Source: Candidatus Flexifilum affinis
GTDB lineage: Bacteria; Chloroflexota; Anaerolineae; Aggregatilineales; Phototrophicaceae
Direction of reading: 5' to 3'
Assembly (NCBI GenBank): GCA_016713325.1
Contig: JADJPJ010000093.1
Span: forward strand, 186,001-250,000
Length of the DNA: 64,000 bases
Within the stretch, counting starts at the first letter, position 1, and each line of letters starts with the position of its first letter. The notes beneath the pieces were generated by a model. That model worked only from the letters and a program-made list of their open reading frames with translations. It was not told the DNA's origin and did not search any database. Positions 16,526 to 25,280 of this stretch are shown here, piece after piece. A program made the position numbers and the translations under genes.

Positions 16526-17503
16526 ATGAACATGAAAGCGATGATCTACACACAATACGGCTCACCGGATGTGCTGCGCCTCGCAGACGTGCCCAGGCCG
16601 ACGCCCCGGGCCGGTGAGGTGCTGGTGAAAGTCCACGCCGTGGCCGCCAACAGCGGTGACATCCGACTGCTGCGCGCGCAGCCATTCGTGGTTCGACTGT
16701 CGGGGCAAGGCCTGTTCAAGCCGAAGCGGGCCATCCTCGGCAGCGACATCGCCGGACGCGTGGAAGCGGTCGGGAGCGGCGTCACCGAGTTCAAGCTGGG
16801 CGACGCCGTCTACGGTGACCTGTCCGCCAACGGCCTGGGCGGCTTCGCGGAATACATCGCCGTGCCCGAGTCCGTGCTGGCGCCGATGCCCGCAAACCTC
16901 AGCTTTGAGGAAGCGGCGGCGGTGCCGATGGCAGGGGTCACGGCGCTTCAGGCGCTGCGCGACAAAGGCAAGGTGCAGGGGGGCGAGCGCGTGGCGATCA
17001 ACGGCGCGTCGGGCGGTGTCGGCACCTTCGCGGTGCAGATTGCCCACGACATGGGCGCGGAAGTAACCGCCGTCGCCAGCGCCGGCAAGCTGGACATGCT
17101 GCGGTCCCTGGGCGCTTCGCAGGTCATCGACTATGCCCGCGAGGATTTCACGGCGCGCGCCGGGCAGTACGATGTCATCCTCGGCGTCAACGGCTACCAC
17201 CCCCTGACGCACTATGCGCGGGCGCTCAAGCCAGGCGGTCGATACGTCATGGTCGGCGGGACGGATGGGCAGCTCTTCGAGGCGATGCTGCGCGCGCCGC
17301 TCATGCCGAAGCGCGACGGCAAACGGCTGGACCATCTGATCGCGAAAGTCTCATCCGCCGACCTGCGCGCAGTGACGGCCCTGATCGAGCGCGGCAAGGT
17401 CAAGCCCGTCGTCGAGCGCTGTTACCCACTGGAGGCGCTGGCGGAGGCGCTGCACTATCTGGATGCCGGGCACGCGCGGGGCAAGCTGGTGATGACCCTG
17501 TAG
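16526..17503 (+). CDS. NAD(P)-dependent MDR alcohol dehydrogenase / quinone oxidoreductase
   Basis: The 325-residue protein belongs to the medium-chain dehydrogenase/reductase superfamily. It has a GroES-like N-terminal domain (LGSDIAGRVEAVGSGV) and a Rossmann domain with NGASGGVGTFAVQIA, where the A/GxGGVG motif binds NADPH. The Cys ligands of zinc alcohol dehydrogenases are absent, so it is a quinone-oxidoreductase type reductase. It follows the small membrane protein closely. The electron acceptor is unknown. A second ATG two codons in (16532) is also possible. Confidence 0.9.
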   Translation: MNMKAMIYTQYGSPDVLRLADVPRPTPRAGEVLVKVHAVAANSGDIRLLRAQPFVVRLSGQGLFKPKRAILGSDIAGRVEAVGSGVTEFKLGDAVYGDLSANGLGGFAEYIAVPESVLAPMPANLSFEEAAAVPMAGVTALQALRDKGKVQGGERVAINGASGGVGTFAVQIAHDMGAEVTAVASAGKLDMLRSLGASQVIDYAREDFTARAGQYDVILGVNGYHPLTHYARALKPGGRYVMVGGTDGQLFEAMLRAPLMPKRDGKRLDHLIAKVSSADLRAVTALIERGKVKPVVERCYPLEALAEALHYLDAGHARGKLVMTL

Positions 17504-17541
17504 GCGCGCAAGCCGGGTAAGCGCAGTCCGCACGGCTTCGA

Positions 17542-17572
17542 GCGCGCCAATCTGAAACACGGGTTGGCGCGC
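17542..17572. terminator. Hairpin between convergent genes
   Basis: GCGCGCCAA (17542-17550) and TTGGCGCGC (17564-17572) form a perfect 9-bp stem between the ends of the oxidoreductase gene and the minus-strand aquaporin gene. There is no T-run, so it may act as a transcriptional pause or mRNA 3' end. Confidence 0.45.
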
Positions 17573-17612
17573 GGAGGGTGTCCCGGCAACCAATCAGATG
17601 GTTGTGGTGAGC

Positions 17613-18317
17613 CTAATCGGGCTGCTCCTGGAGCGACCGGCTGGAGGGAGGCTCCTGTTCGCGGATGACTTGGTAGGCCCATGCGCCGGCAACCGCGCCG
17701 ATGACGGGAGCGATCCAGTAGATCCATTGATCCGTCCAGACACCGGCAAGCATCGCCGGCCCCAGGGATCGCGCCGGGTTCATCGACGCGCCGCTGATCG
17801 GCCCGCCCCACAGGGCGTCGAGCGCGACCGTGAAGCCAATCGCCAGCGCTGCCGGTGCGCCCTCCGCCTTTGTATCGGTGGCCACGGAAATGATGACGAA
17901 CATCAGCACGGCGCTGAGCAGCACCTCCAGACCGAATGACTGTCCGATCGCCCCGGAGGGCACGGTCGCACCCAGGGAGGCGACATCGCCGATCAGCAGC
18001 CGGAGCGTCAGCGCGCCCAGTACCGCACCCAGTCCCTGTGCGGCGAGGTAGGCAACGACCTCACGCCAGGGAAAATGGCGCGTCACGGCGAAGGCGATAG
18101 TGACTGCCGGGTTGAAGTGCGCGCCGGAGATGTGTCCGGTCGCCGCGATCATCACCGTGATGATCAGGCCGAAAGTGAGCGCGATGCCCACATGAGTCAG
18201 CGCCCCGGTCTGCGCGTTGACCATGATCGCGCCGCATCCGGCGGTGACCAGCGCGTACGTCCCGATGAATTCCGCGCCGGAGCGACGAAGCAGATCGCGA
18301 TCCCGCTGTCCCGGCAT
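17613..18317 (-). CDS. MIP-family aquaporin / aquaglyceroporin in an arsenic cluster
   Basis: The 234-residue protein has six membrane helices and both NPA half-helix motifs, SGAHFNPAVTIAF and SGASMNPARSLGP, the second with its filter arginine. It is the last gene of a minus-strand cluster with two arsenate reductases and starts within the stop of the phosphoesterase gene. In Sinorhizobium AqpS, an aquaglyceroporin in an ars operon lets arsenite made by ArsC flow out of the cell. The same role is inferred here because no ArsB or Acr3 pump is encoded in the cluster. Water or glycerol transport alone is the alternative. Confidence 0.87.
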   Translation of the reverse strand: MPGQRDRDLLRRSGAEFIGTYALVTAGCGAIMVNAQTGALTHVGIALTFGLIITVMIAATGHISGAHFNPAVTIAFAVTRHFPWREVVAYLAAQGLGAVLGALTLRLLIGDVASLGATVPSGAIGQSFGLEVLLSAVLMFVIISVATDTKAEGAPAALAIGFTVALDALWGGPISGASMNPARSLGPAMLAGVWTDQWIYWIAPVIGAVAGAWAYQVIREQEPPSSRSLQEQPD

Positions 18318-19069
18318 CAGCCCGCCCCTTCGCGCAGCAGTTGGGCGAAGTGATGAGGCATGCCGCCGTCCTGCGGCGTGGCTTCAATGGCCTGCGCCAC
18401 CCGCTCGACATTGTAGGGCACGCGGATGAACTCGACGCTCACATCCCGCCCGCTGACCGTCAGCGTGATGTAGCCTGCACGCGGATCGCGATCCTTTGGC
18501 TTGCCCACGCTTCCCGCGTTGATCACCTGCCGCCCGCTCGGCAGCACCTTGTGATACGGCAGGTGCGTATGCCCGCACACCAGGACATCGGCGTCGGCGA
18601 CATCCATGATTCGTTCGAAGTAGTCATCAGGACGATCCTCGAACAGGTACTCGTTGACCTTGCGCGGGCTGCCATGCACCAGCAGGACTTTGAGATCGTC
18701 CATCTGCACGGGGATGTGAGCCGGCAGGGCGCGCAGAAAGGCTTTGTGGTCGTCGGTCGTATGCGCGTTCGTCCAGGCAATCGACTGCTCGCCGCGCCGC
18801 CGATCGACCTCGGTCTTGTAAGCGCAGCCGCAGTCGTCGCTGTTGCTGCCAACGCCCTGATCGTAGTTGCCCATCAGAGTCGGGATGCGGCGCTCACGGA
18901 CCAGCGCGACGACTTCGTTGGGAAATGTGCCATAGCCGACCAGATCGCCGAGGCAGTAAAGGTCGGCCAGCCCGCGCCTGTCGATGTCGCTGAAGACGGC
19001 TTCGAGCGCCGCCAGGTTGCCGTGAATATCGCCAAAGATCGTGATGGACGAGGTCAAGTCAGGACTCAC
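18317..19069 (-). CDS. Calcineurin-like metallophosphoesterase
   Basis: The 250-residue protein shows the metallophosphoesterase metal motifs in order: ITIFGDIHGNLAALE, LYCLGDLVGYG, LMGNYDQ, LVHGSPR and CGHTHLP. Together they bind two metal ions. The size and layout fit the YfcE/MJ0936 phosphodiesterase group. It overlaps the ArsR-ArsC gene by 11 bases and abuts the aquaporin gene, so it is part of the arsenic transcript. Its substrate and its link to arsenic are unknown. Confidence 0.85.
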   Translation of the reverse strand: MSPDLTSSITIFGDIHGNLAALEAVFSDIDRRGLADLYCLGDLVGYGTFPNEVVALVRERRIPTLMGNYDQGVGSNSDDCGCAYKTEVDRRRGEQSIAWTNAHTTDDHKAFLRALPAHIPVQMDDLKVLLVHGSPRKVNEYLFEDRPDDYFERIMDVADADVLVCGHTHLPYHKVLPSGRQVINAGSVGKPKDRDPRAGYITLTVSGRDVSVEFIRVPYNVERVAQAIEATPQDGGMPHHFAQLLREGAG

Positions 19070-19823
19070 TTTCGCTTGTGGGCAGGGTGCTCATGAAGTG
19101 CGCGATGCGATTTTTCAGGCGCTGCGCCGTCATTGCGAACGCCTTCGCGCGTAAATCGTCGTCGTCGATGGCGACCGGATCGGGAAAGCCCCAGTGCAGC
19201 TGCTGCCCTGATCCAGGGAAAGTTGGGCAGAGTTCCCGTGCTTTGTCGCACACGGTGATCACGTAGTCGAACGGCTGATCGGCAAACAGGGCGAGGGCGC
19301 GCGGCTGCTGCCCCCGAAGATCGATGCCCATCCGTTCCATCGTCCGAACCGCGTCCCGGTGGATTCGGGTCGGGTGGCTGCCGGCGCTGAAAACCTCCAG
19401 CCGCCCCTGGCTCAGATGGCGCAGCAGCCCTTCGGCCATTTGCGATCGAGCGCTGTTGTGCGTGCAGACGAACAGAATCCGCTGTGGCAGAAGTCGCGCG
19501 GGTTCGACCGCCGGCAGCGCCTGCCCGACCGCCGGGTGCAGAGCCTGGCCCGCTTCCAGGAACAGCTGGCGAAACCGGTCGAGATCGAGGCTGTAGTACA
19601 CATCCCGCCCATCCGCCTCGCTGCGGCGGGTGGTGACGAGCGCTTCCTCTCGCATCTTCTTCAGGTGATACGACACCAGATTCATCGGCTGCTCAAGTGC
19701 CGCGACCAGCTCATTCACCTTGTGGTCGCCGCTGGCCAGCAGCTTCAGGACGCCCCAACGCACGTCGTTGGCCAGCAGTCGGATGAATTCCGGGGGATGG
19801 GCGCTGAGGGTGTGTGTGGTCAT
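19059..19823 (-). CDS. ArsR-type repressor fused to arsenate reductase (LMW phosphatase type)
   Basis: A 254-residue fusion. Residues about 8-95 are an ArsR-type winged helix (VLKLLASGDHKVNELVAALE, NLVSYHLKKMREEALV). Residues about 113-245 are a low-molecular-weight-phosphatase-like arsenate reductase with the P-loop VCTHNSARSQMAEG (C-x5-R) and the resolving cysteines in VITVCDKARELCP, as in thioredoxin-coupled ArsC. The helix domain lacks an obvious ArsR-type Cys pair for As(III), so sensing may rely on the reductase cysteines or another region. It lies 3 bases after the stand-alone arsC. Such fusions put sensing and reduction in one chain. Confidence 0.88.
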   Translation of the reverse strand: MTTHTLSAHPPEFIRLLANDVRWGVLKLLASGDHKVNELVAALEQPMNLVSYHLKKMREEALVTTRRSEADGRDVYYSLDLDRFRQLFLEAGQALHPAVGQALPAVEPARLLPQRILFVCTHNSARSQMAEGLLRHLSQGRLEVFSAGSHPTRIHRDAVRTMERMGIDLRGQQPRALALFADQPFDYVITVCDKARELCPTFPGSGQQLHWGFPDPVAIDDDDLRAKAFAMTAQRLKNRIAHFMSTLPTSESES

Positions 19824-19826
19824 CGG

Positions 19827-20267
19827 CTAAGAAACCCGCTCTGCTTCTTCGTTCTCCGCCAGCCACAGTTGGACTCGCGCGGAGATCTGGTCCCGAATGT
19901 CGCGAAAGTAGGCAAGTTTCTCTGCATCAGTCCCTTCGGCGCGCACCGGGTCTTCGAACAGCCAGCGGTGAATGCGTTTCGCATCGGCACTGATGCGCGG
20001 GCAGTCGTCTTCCGCCTTACGGCAGACGATCACCGCGTCGTCGAAACTCATCCGCCCCATGATCTCCTTGATGTCCTTGGAGCGCTGGTCGCTGACATCG
20101 ATGCCGATTTCACGCATGACCTGAATGGTCAGCGGGTGAATTTCCGTCGCGCGCATCCCCGCGCTGTAGGCCTGATACTTGCCGTCCCCGAAGTGCCGGA
20201 GCAGGGCTTCTGCCATCTGCGAACGCGCCGCATTGTTGGTGCAGAGAAACAGGACTTTGCGCGCCAT
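19827..20267 (-). CDS. arsC: Arsenate reductase ArsC, thioredoxin-coupled LMW phosphatase type
   Basis: A 146-residue stand-alone arsenate reductase. The P-loop is FLCTNNAARSQMAEA (catalytic Cys and C-x5-R near residues 9-15), and the later cysteines lie in IVCRKAEDDCPRI, the pair that forms the exchanged disulfide. The protein reduces arsenate to arsenite in the cytoplasm. It is first in the minus-strand cluster, with an ArsR-like dyad just upstream (20302-20319). Together with the fused reductase it makes a two-reductase arsenic operon. Confidence 0.92.
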   Translation of the reverse strand: MARKVLFLCTNNAARSQMAEALLRHFGDGKYQAYSAGMRATEIHPLTIQVMREIGIDVSDQRSKDIKEIMGRMSFDDAVIVCRKAEDDCPRISADAKRIHRWLFEDPVRAEGTDAEKLAYFRDIRDQISARVQLWLAENEEAERVS

Positions 20268-20301
20268 GCCTTGACCTCTCTGAATAAATCAAGCGCAATT
20301 G

Positions 20302-20319
20302 CTTCAATTCAATTTGAAG
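20302..20319 (-). promoter_or_regulatory. Candidate ArsR operator
   Basis: CTTCAA-TTCAAT-TTGAAG is a perfect 6-bp inverted repeat with a 6-base spacer, 35 bases before the arsC start codon. TTCAA...TTGAA dyads are typical of ArsR-family sites, and AT-rich sequence is unusual in this GC-rich window. The fused ArsR-ArsC protein is the likely binder. Confidence 0.65.
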
Positions 20320-20638
20320 TGTATTCGACAGAGGTCTGGGTGTCAAGAAGAAACAGATGCTGGGGTAGCGGAGATCGTAGGGACGGCATTCTTGCCGTCC
20401 GCCATTTGGCCAAGAACTTGAAATGCACGCCAGACGCTGACGTTTTTTGTTTATTCTCTCAGCCGCAGTGGGCGGAAGGCGCTCACCACCAGGTTGACCA
20501 CCCCGCCGCGCCGCGATGCCCCTCGGCGATCAGAAACCCCGACCCCCGGATCGCCTCCACAATGCGGAGACGGACAAAAAAGCAGCGGCAGGCCCCGAAC
20601 GAGACCTGCCGCCGCTGCTCCTCACGGGTGACATCTAC
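20320..20638. other. Intergenic region with palindrome and dnaE2 3' copy
   Basis: The region between arsC and the dockerin end of the giant protease holds a GTAGGGAC palindrome (20377-20402, stem GGACGGCA-TTCT-TGCCGTCC) and a ~100-bp copy of the dnaE2 3' end (20460-20558). No gene is seen. Confidence 0.7.
20460..20558. repeat. Decayed copy of the dnaE2 3' end
   Basis: The sequence from CAGCCGCAGTGGGCGG to CCCCCGGATCGCC matches 25956-26060, the last ~35 codons of dnaE2, with short deletions that break the frame. The intact gene lies on the other side of the giant protease gene. The copy therefore marks the far edge of an insert. Confidence 0.85.
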
Positions 20639-21004
20639 CTACGGCGCTGCGCCCGATTGCCCAAAGTTCGACGCCAACAGCGAGAAATCGGCAATGTTGA
20701 TGACGCCATCTTCGTTGAAGTCTGCCCGCGCGTCAAAACCTGCCTGACCCTCTGACTTGCCGAAGGCGGAGGCCAGGAGGGAAAAGTCGCTGATATTGAC
20801 GATGTTGTCGTCGTTGGCATCGCCCTCGCGCAGGGTGCCAATGTCAATCTCATTGAGACCAGCTTGCAGCGTCACTTCCACGGCGTTCGCCAGGGTATGT
20901 GAACCCTTGACGTAGATCCGATGATCCCAGCGGAAGGCCGCTGAACGTGAACTGACCGTTTTGATCGGTTGTGACATCGCCGTCGAAGACAGTTGCGCCA
21001 CCAC
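20639..21004 (-). CDS. C-terminal dockerin segment of the giant subtilase (frame-shifted)
   Basis: This frame continues the large protein from 20850-25280 after a frame break near 20935. From about IYVKGSHTLANAVEV on it encodes a linker and a two-repeat dockerin type I domain: GDANDDNIVNISDFSLLA and ADFNEDGVINIADFSLLA, each with the Ca-binding D-N-D pattern. It ends at the true stop. Dockerins bind cohesins in multi-enzyme complexes or cell-surface scaffolds; no cohesin gene is in this window. The first ~30 codons of the frame are shadow sequence. Confidence 0.8.
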   Translation of the reverse strand: MVAQLSSTAMSQPIKTVSSRSAAFRWDHRIYVKGSHTLANAVEVTLQAGLNEIDIGTLREGDANDDNIVNISDFSLLASAFGKSEGQAGFDARADFNEDGVINIADFSLLASNFGQSGAAP

Positions 21005-24000
21005 TGCTCGGCGTCACGTTCACATACAGCATGGCTTCCCACGTCTGATCCGGCGGCGAACTGCGCCCCTGCAGCGTAACCGTAGCGGTGACCTGCATGC
21101 CAACCACGACCTGCACCGCAGCCGTTCCTGTTCCGCCGTAGGGATCCTCCACGGTATATTCGAAAGTAGTTACCCCTTGGAATCCTTCGGAAGGAATGTA
21201 GGTGATCCCATTGCGTTCATTGATAACCTGTCCGCTTGCGGGCAACGTCACTGAACTTATCGAAAGCAGTTCCATGGCCTGATCGTCGCTGTCGTTGGCG
21301 AGCACATCGATGAACACCGGCGTACCCTCGGGTGTAGTGGCGGTATCGTCCTGCGCTGCCGGCGGAGCATTGTCAACTGCGATATCGACATAGCCGACCG
21401 CCTGTCGAGAGAACGCCGCAGTTTGAGCGCTGACAGAAACGGTATTGAGCCCAGGTGGCAGCGTTTCGGTACGTCCGCCGTAGACGCCGTCATTGGCTGC
21501 CCCGTCTGCATGCGCGCCATCGTCCAAAAGCGACATCGTCGTCTCTGCGCCGTCCAAAGAACGAGTGAGGACAGAGACCGTTGCGCCAACGACCGGGCTG
21601 CCGTTGTCCGTCACAGTTGCCGTGAGAGGAACCTGGTCATCAGGGTCAGGCTCGCCAACATTCAGGGTTACGCTGATGGGATCGCCTTCCAGCATAATGC
21701 TGAGGAGCAGCGTAATCGGTTCCGAAGACGGATTATTCAGTTGCAGTGTCCAAGCGCCGGCGGCAGGGTCGTTGGCGTACAGTGAGCGGAAGGGTTCACC
21801 CGCCAGTTCATCGGTCGAGTTGATAGAGTCGACCACGGCGGCGGCGGGATCGAGAAGCGCAGAGTCGACGTACGGTCCAAACAGCGAGACGGTCAGCAGC
21901 GAACCTTCGAGAGCAGCGGGAACATTGATGATCTCCGTGACATCGCTGTTCGCCGGAACAAGGAGCGTCTTGGTGGTGAGCAGCTGCGAGGCATGGGCGA
22001 GCGCTGCTTCGCTCTGGAGGGCAGGGACGCTGGCTGTGACAGAACCATCACTCGCCGCACCCGTCAGCCAGTTCTTTACCGCCAGAAAATCGAAGTAACT
22101 GAAAGCCATCGCCGCATGGAGGCTTACGCTCGGTCCGCTATTGACCAGGGGAATCGCCAGCACACTGGACTCGGCGACAGTGCCGTCGCCCCGGGCCAGG
22201 CACGTCAAGGTGCTGATGCCTGCCAGCCCATAGAACGGAATGCCGTGCCGTTCGGTGACTGACGGATTGAACGCCTCCCTCATGTACCCTGGCGTGAGCT
22301 GGCTGACGGCAGGCTGAAACATCGGCAGCCACGCAAAGGGAATTGCATAGCATGCGCCGCCATTTGGCGTGCCCATCATGACGAGGTGGCCTACCAACGG
22401 GCGGTTGTCGGGCAGCAGGGTCGGCATGCTGCGGTGAATGTACTGCCGCGCAATGAGGCCCCCCATCGAATGGGCGACCAGGTCGACGTGCCAGGCATTC
22501 TTGTCCCGCCGCAGTGCGTCGATATAGCGCGCGATTTCGAGAGCGTTCTGGGCGATGGTGTTCGTCGGCTCAAGGGGCGCGGTCAGGCTGCCAACGTTGA
22601 GCGTGCCCGGATACTGCCCATCGCCGACTGCGTAGCCGATCCAGTCTGGCGCGCCCGTACCAGCGCCCGACAGAAGTGCTTTGAAGAAGTCCCACGTGGC
22701 TGCCGATGTGCCGGGGAAGCCATGGATAAGCACGACCGGGCGCGGAAGGATTTTCAGCAGTTGTAGCTCACGATCGACGATGACGCCCCCGACCTCGACG
22801 CTGACGCAAATTAGGAAGGAATTGGGCGGCGTGCCCCCTGGAAACCACGCCAGGGCAGAACTGTCCTGTTCATGCAACACCGGGGTAGCTTCCACAGTCG
22901 AGAGCGAGATGACCTCTTTGCGCATCAGCGTTTCGTCATCAGCGTCTACGCCGCACGCAATCGAGCCAAACCGAATCGTCGCGGTGAGATCGGCATCGGC
23001 GTCGTTGATGAGATCGGCAGTGATGCGAACCGTATTGCCAGCATAGGTGCCCGACTCGGGCACTGGAACCCACTGGTAATTGGCGACGCTTTGATGCTCA
23101 ATACGCAAACTTTGGATGAAGACTCGGCCTGGGCTTACTCCCTGCCGGTCATGGACGAAGACATCCGACCAGCCCTGCGTATCGAGGGGAACAAGGTTGT
23201 CAGCCCACGAGTCAAACGCGACATAGCGCCCATCTTTAGAGAGGGTTGGAGAGGTTGAATCGCTATTCCCCTGCACATCCTCCGAATTGACCGACACCAG
23301 GGATGTCTGCCCTGTCAAACGGTCGTGAACGAAGATATCCGACCGATTGTTTGTATCGTTAGGGACCAAGTTGCTGTCCCAGGAGGAAAACGCGACATAG
23401 CGCCCGTCCCCAGAGAGGGTTGGAGAGTATGAACCGCTATTCCCCTGCACGCCGTCGTCAGTGACCGACACTCGCGTGGTCTGCCCAGTCAGGCGGTCGT
23501 AAACAAAGATGTCGCCTGAGTTGTTTGTGTCATTGGCGACGAGATTGCTGGCATAGGACACAAACGCGACATAATGCCCATTCCCAGAGAGTGTCGGAAT
23601 GACTGAAGGACCATTTGCCGGCGCACCCGCTGAACTGACCGACGCCAGTGATGTCTCCCCCGTCTCTCGATCGTGCACGAAGATGTCCAGGCTAGCGTTG
23701 GTATCGTCAGGAACGAGATTGCTTGCGGGCGATACAAATGCGACATAGCGTCCGTCCCCAGAGAGAGCTGGTAAGTATGAATAAGCGTTTCCCTGTACGC
23801 CGTCTGTACTGACCGACACCCGCGTGGTTTCCCCGGTCAAGCGGTCATGGACGAAAACGTCGGCTGTGTTGTTTGTGTCGTTGAGGACCAGGTAGCTGGC
23901 AAAGGACGAAAAAGCAACATAGCGCCCATCCGAAGAAATGGATGGAGGACCTGAATTCAATGAGCCAATTCCTTGCATACCCTCCGAACTGACCGACACC

Positions 24001-25280
24001 AGCGATGTCTGTCCGGTCGCACGATCGTGAACGAAGACATTTGGTCCGCCGGTCATGTCGTTAGGAACGAGGGTGCTGGCACCGGAGACAAACACGACAT
24101 AGCGCCCGTCTTCAGAGATGGCAGGACTCATCGAATCGCTATCCCCCTGCACCCTGTCCGTACTGACCGATACCCGCGTGGTCACCCCGGTCAAGCGGTC
24201 GCGTACAAAGATGTCGCGAATTCCGTTTGTATCGCCGGGGACGAGGTTGCTGGCTCCTGATTCGAACGCGACGTAGCGCCCATCGCCAGAGAGGGTTGAA
24301 GGGCCTGAATGGGAACTTCCTGGCGCGCCGTCTGTACTTACCGAAACGCGCGTCGTCGCTCCCTGACCTGTGCTGCCTGTCGTGTATGCTGCAAGAACCG
24401 CCGCATGAACATCGATCCGCCCATCGCCGTAAAGGTCGTCGCGTCCCGCCGCGCCCAGGTCAATGGCTGTGTCCTTCAGAATGATTTCCACCTGATCGGG
24501 GTTGAGGCTTGGATTGACCGACAGCATCAGCGCGATCGTCCCAGAGACGTGCGGCGCTGCAGCGGAGGTCCCGGCGAAATTAGCAACGTAATCGCCAGGG
24601 GCAAGCCCGGCAACACCCCTGATATCTGTTGTCCAGATGTCGGCGCTCCCCGGCGCCATAATGTCGAGCTGCGGACCCCGCGCACTGGCTGATGGGCTTT
24701 GCCAGTCGCAGTCGCTTGTTGTCGAAACACAACGCGTGTCGGAACGTCCGGTCGCACCGACGACGACAATGTGGTTGAGTTCCGCAGGGATGTAGTACTC
24801 CGAGTCGCTCGGATCAAGGTACTCGTTGTGGTTTCCTGCGGCAGCAACCACTATCACACCAGCGTTGTGGGCGTAGTTGATGATATCTTGCATCATCATT
24901 GCGCCTGAACTTGACACGGATTGACCTAAGCTCATGTTGATGATCTTCGCATTGCCGTTGACCGCCCAGACGATGCCGTTGAGAATTGCATCGAATGGAC
25001 ATCCTGTTGTCGCGCCACAAACCTTCACCGGCATGATCTTCGCGCCCCAGGATAGCCCTGCGACGCCAATGCCATTATTGGAGACGGCACCAATGATGCC
25101 GGCGACCGCGGTGCCATGCCCCAAGTCATCCTGAGCCAGTTCATCATTGTTCACGAAGTTTCTGCCCGTCCCAGAGTTCTTTGCCCAGAGATCCGGGTGC
25201 AAGATGTCATGCCCTGAATCCAGGACGGCAACGACAATCGACCTCGCTGCCGGTGGTGATATCCCAGGCAGCGGGGACAT
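20850..25280 (-). CDS. Giant secreted subtilase with beta-propeller, lipase-like and cadherin-like domains (main segment)
   Basis: The 1,476-residue frame is the body of a protein split by two frame breaks; the whole would be about 1,720 residues. Domains in order: S8 subtilisin catalytic domain (Asp in VVAVLDSGHD, His in DLGHGTAVAG, Ser in FAGTSAAAPHVSG); seven repeats of ~58 residues (SGDGRYVAFSS...DIFVHDRLTG), enough for one seven-bladed TolB-like propeller; an alpha/beta-hydrolase domain with VVLIHGFPG and the elbow LVAHSMGGL; a choice-of-anchor-like region (PLTATVTDNGSPVVGA); a cadherin-like module (EGTPVFIDVLANDSDD); and a carboxypeptidase-regulatory-like stretch. The N-terminus is in 25207-25797 and the dockerin in 20639-21004. 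It is exported and probably degrades protein and esters. Confidence 0.88.
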   Translation of the reverse strand: MSPLPGISPPAARSIVVAVLDSGHDILHPDLWAKNSGTGRNFVNNDELAQDDLGHGTAVAGIIGAVSNNGIGVAGLSWGAKIMPVKVCGATTGCPFDAILNGIVWAVNGNAKIINMSLGQSVSSSGAMMMQDIINYAHNAGVIVVAAAGNHNEYLDPSDSEYYIPAELNHIVVVGATGRSDTRCVSTTSDCDWQSPSASARGPQLDIMAPGSADIWTTDIRGVAGLAPGDYVANFAGTSAAAPHVSGTIALMLSVNPSLNPDQVEIILKDTAIDLGAAGRDDLYGDGRIDVHAAVLAAYTTGSTGQGATTRVSVSTDGAPGSSHSGPSTLSGDGRYVAFESGASNLVPGDTNGIRDIFVRDRLTGVTTRVSVSTDRVQGDSDSMSPAISEDGRYVVFVSGASTLVPNDMTGGPNVFVHDRATGQTSLVSVSSEGMQGIGSLNSGPPSISSDGRYVAFSSFASYLVLNDTNNTADVFVHDRLTGETTRVSVSTDGVQGNAYSYLPALSGDGRYVAFVSPASNLVPDDTNASLDIFVHDRETGETSLASVSSAGAPANGPSVIPTLSGNGHYVAFVSYASNLVANDTNNSGDIFVYDRLTGQTTRVSVTDDGVQGNSGSYSPTLSGDGRYVAFSSWDSNLVPNDTNNRSDIFVHDRLTGQTSLVSVNSEDVQGNSDSTSPTLSKDGRYVAFDSWADNLVPLDTQGWSDVFVHDRQGVSPGRVFIQSLRIEHQSVANYQWVPVPESGTYAGNTVRITADLINDADADLTATIRFGSIACGVDADDETLMRKEVISLSTVEATPVLHEQDSSALAWFPGGTPPNSFLICVSVEVGGVIVDRELQLLKILPRPVVLIHGFPGTSAATWDFFKALLSGAGTGAPDWIGYAVGDGQYPGTLNVGSLTAPLEPTNTIAQNALEIARYIDALRRDKNAWHVDLVAHSMGGLIARQYIHRSMPTLLPDNRPLVGHLVMMGTPNGGACYAIPFAWLPMFQPAVSQLTPGYMREAFNPSVTERHGIPFYGLAGISTLTCLARGDGTVAESSVLAIPLVNSGPSVSLHAAMAFSYFDFLAVKNWLTGAASDGSVTASVPALQSEAALAHASQLLTTKTLLVPANSDVTEIINVPAALEGSLLTVSLFGPYVDSALLDPAAAVVDSINSTDELAGEPFRSLYANDPAAGAWTLQLNNPSSEPITLLLSIMLEGDPISVTLNVGEPDPDDQVPLTATVTDNGSPVVGATVSVLTRSLDGAETTMSLLDDGAHADGAANDGVYGGRTETLPPGLNTVSVSAQTAAFSRQAVGYVDIAVDNAPPAAQDDTATTPEGTPVFIDVLANDSDDQAMELLSISSVTLPASGQVINERNGITYIPSEGFQGVTTFEYTVEDPYGGTGTAAVQVVVGMQVTATVTLQGRSSPPDQTWEAMLYVNVTPSSGGATVFDGDVTTDQNGQFTFSGLPLGSSDLRQGFTYPGERRGSDAASWSQ
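23125..24366 (-). repeat. Seven tandem ~174-bp repeats encoding the propeller
   Basis: Seven consecutive units encode the pattern TRVSVSTDGVQG...SPTLSGDGRYVAFSSWASNLVPNDTN...DIFVHDRLTG. Alternating units start with TTRVSVS or TSLVSVS, which suggests pairwise duplication. Confidence 0.85.
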
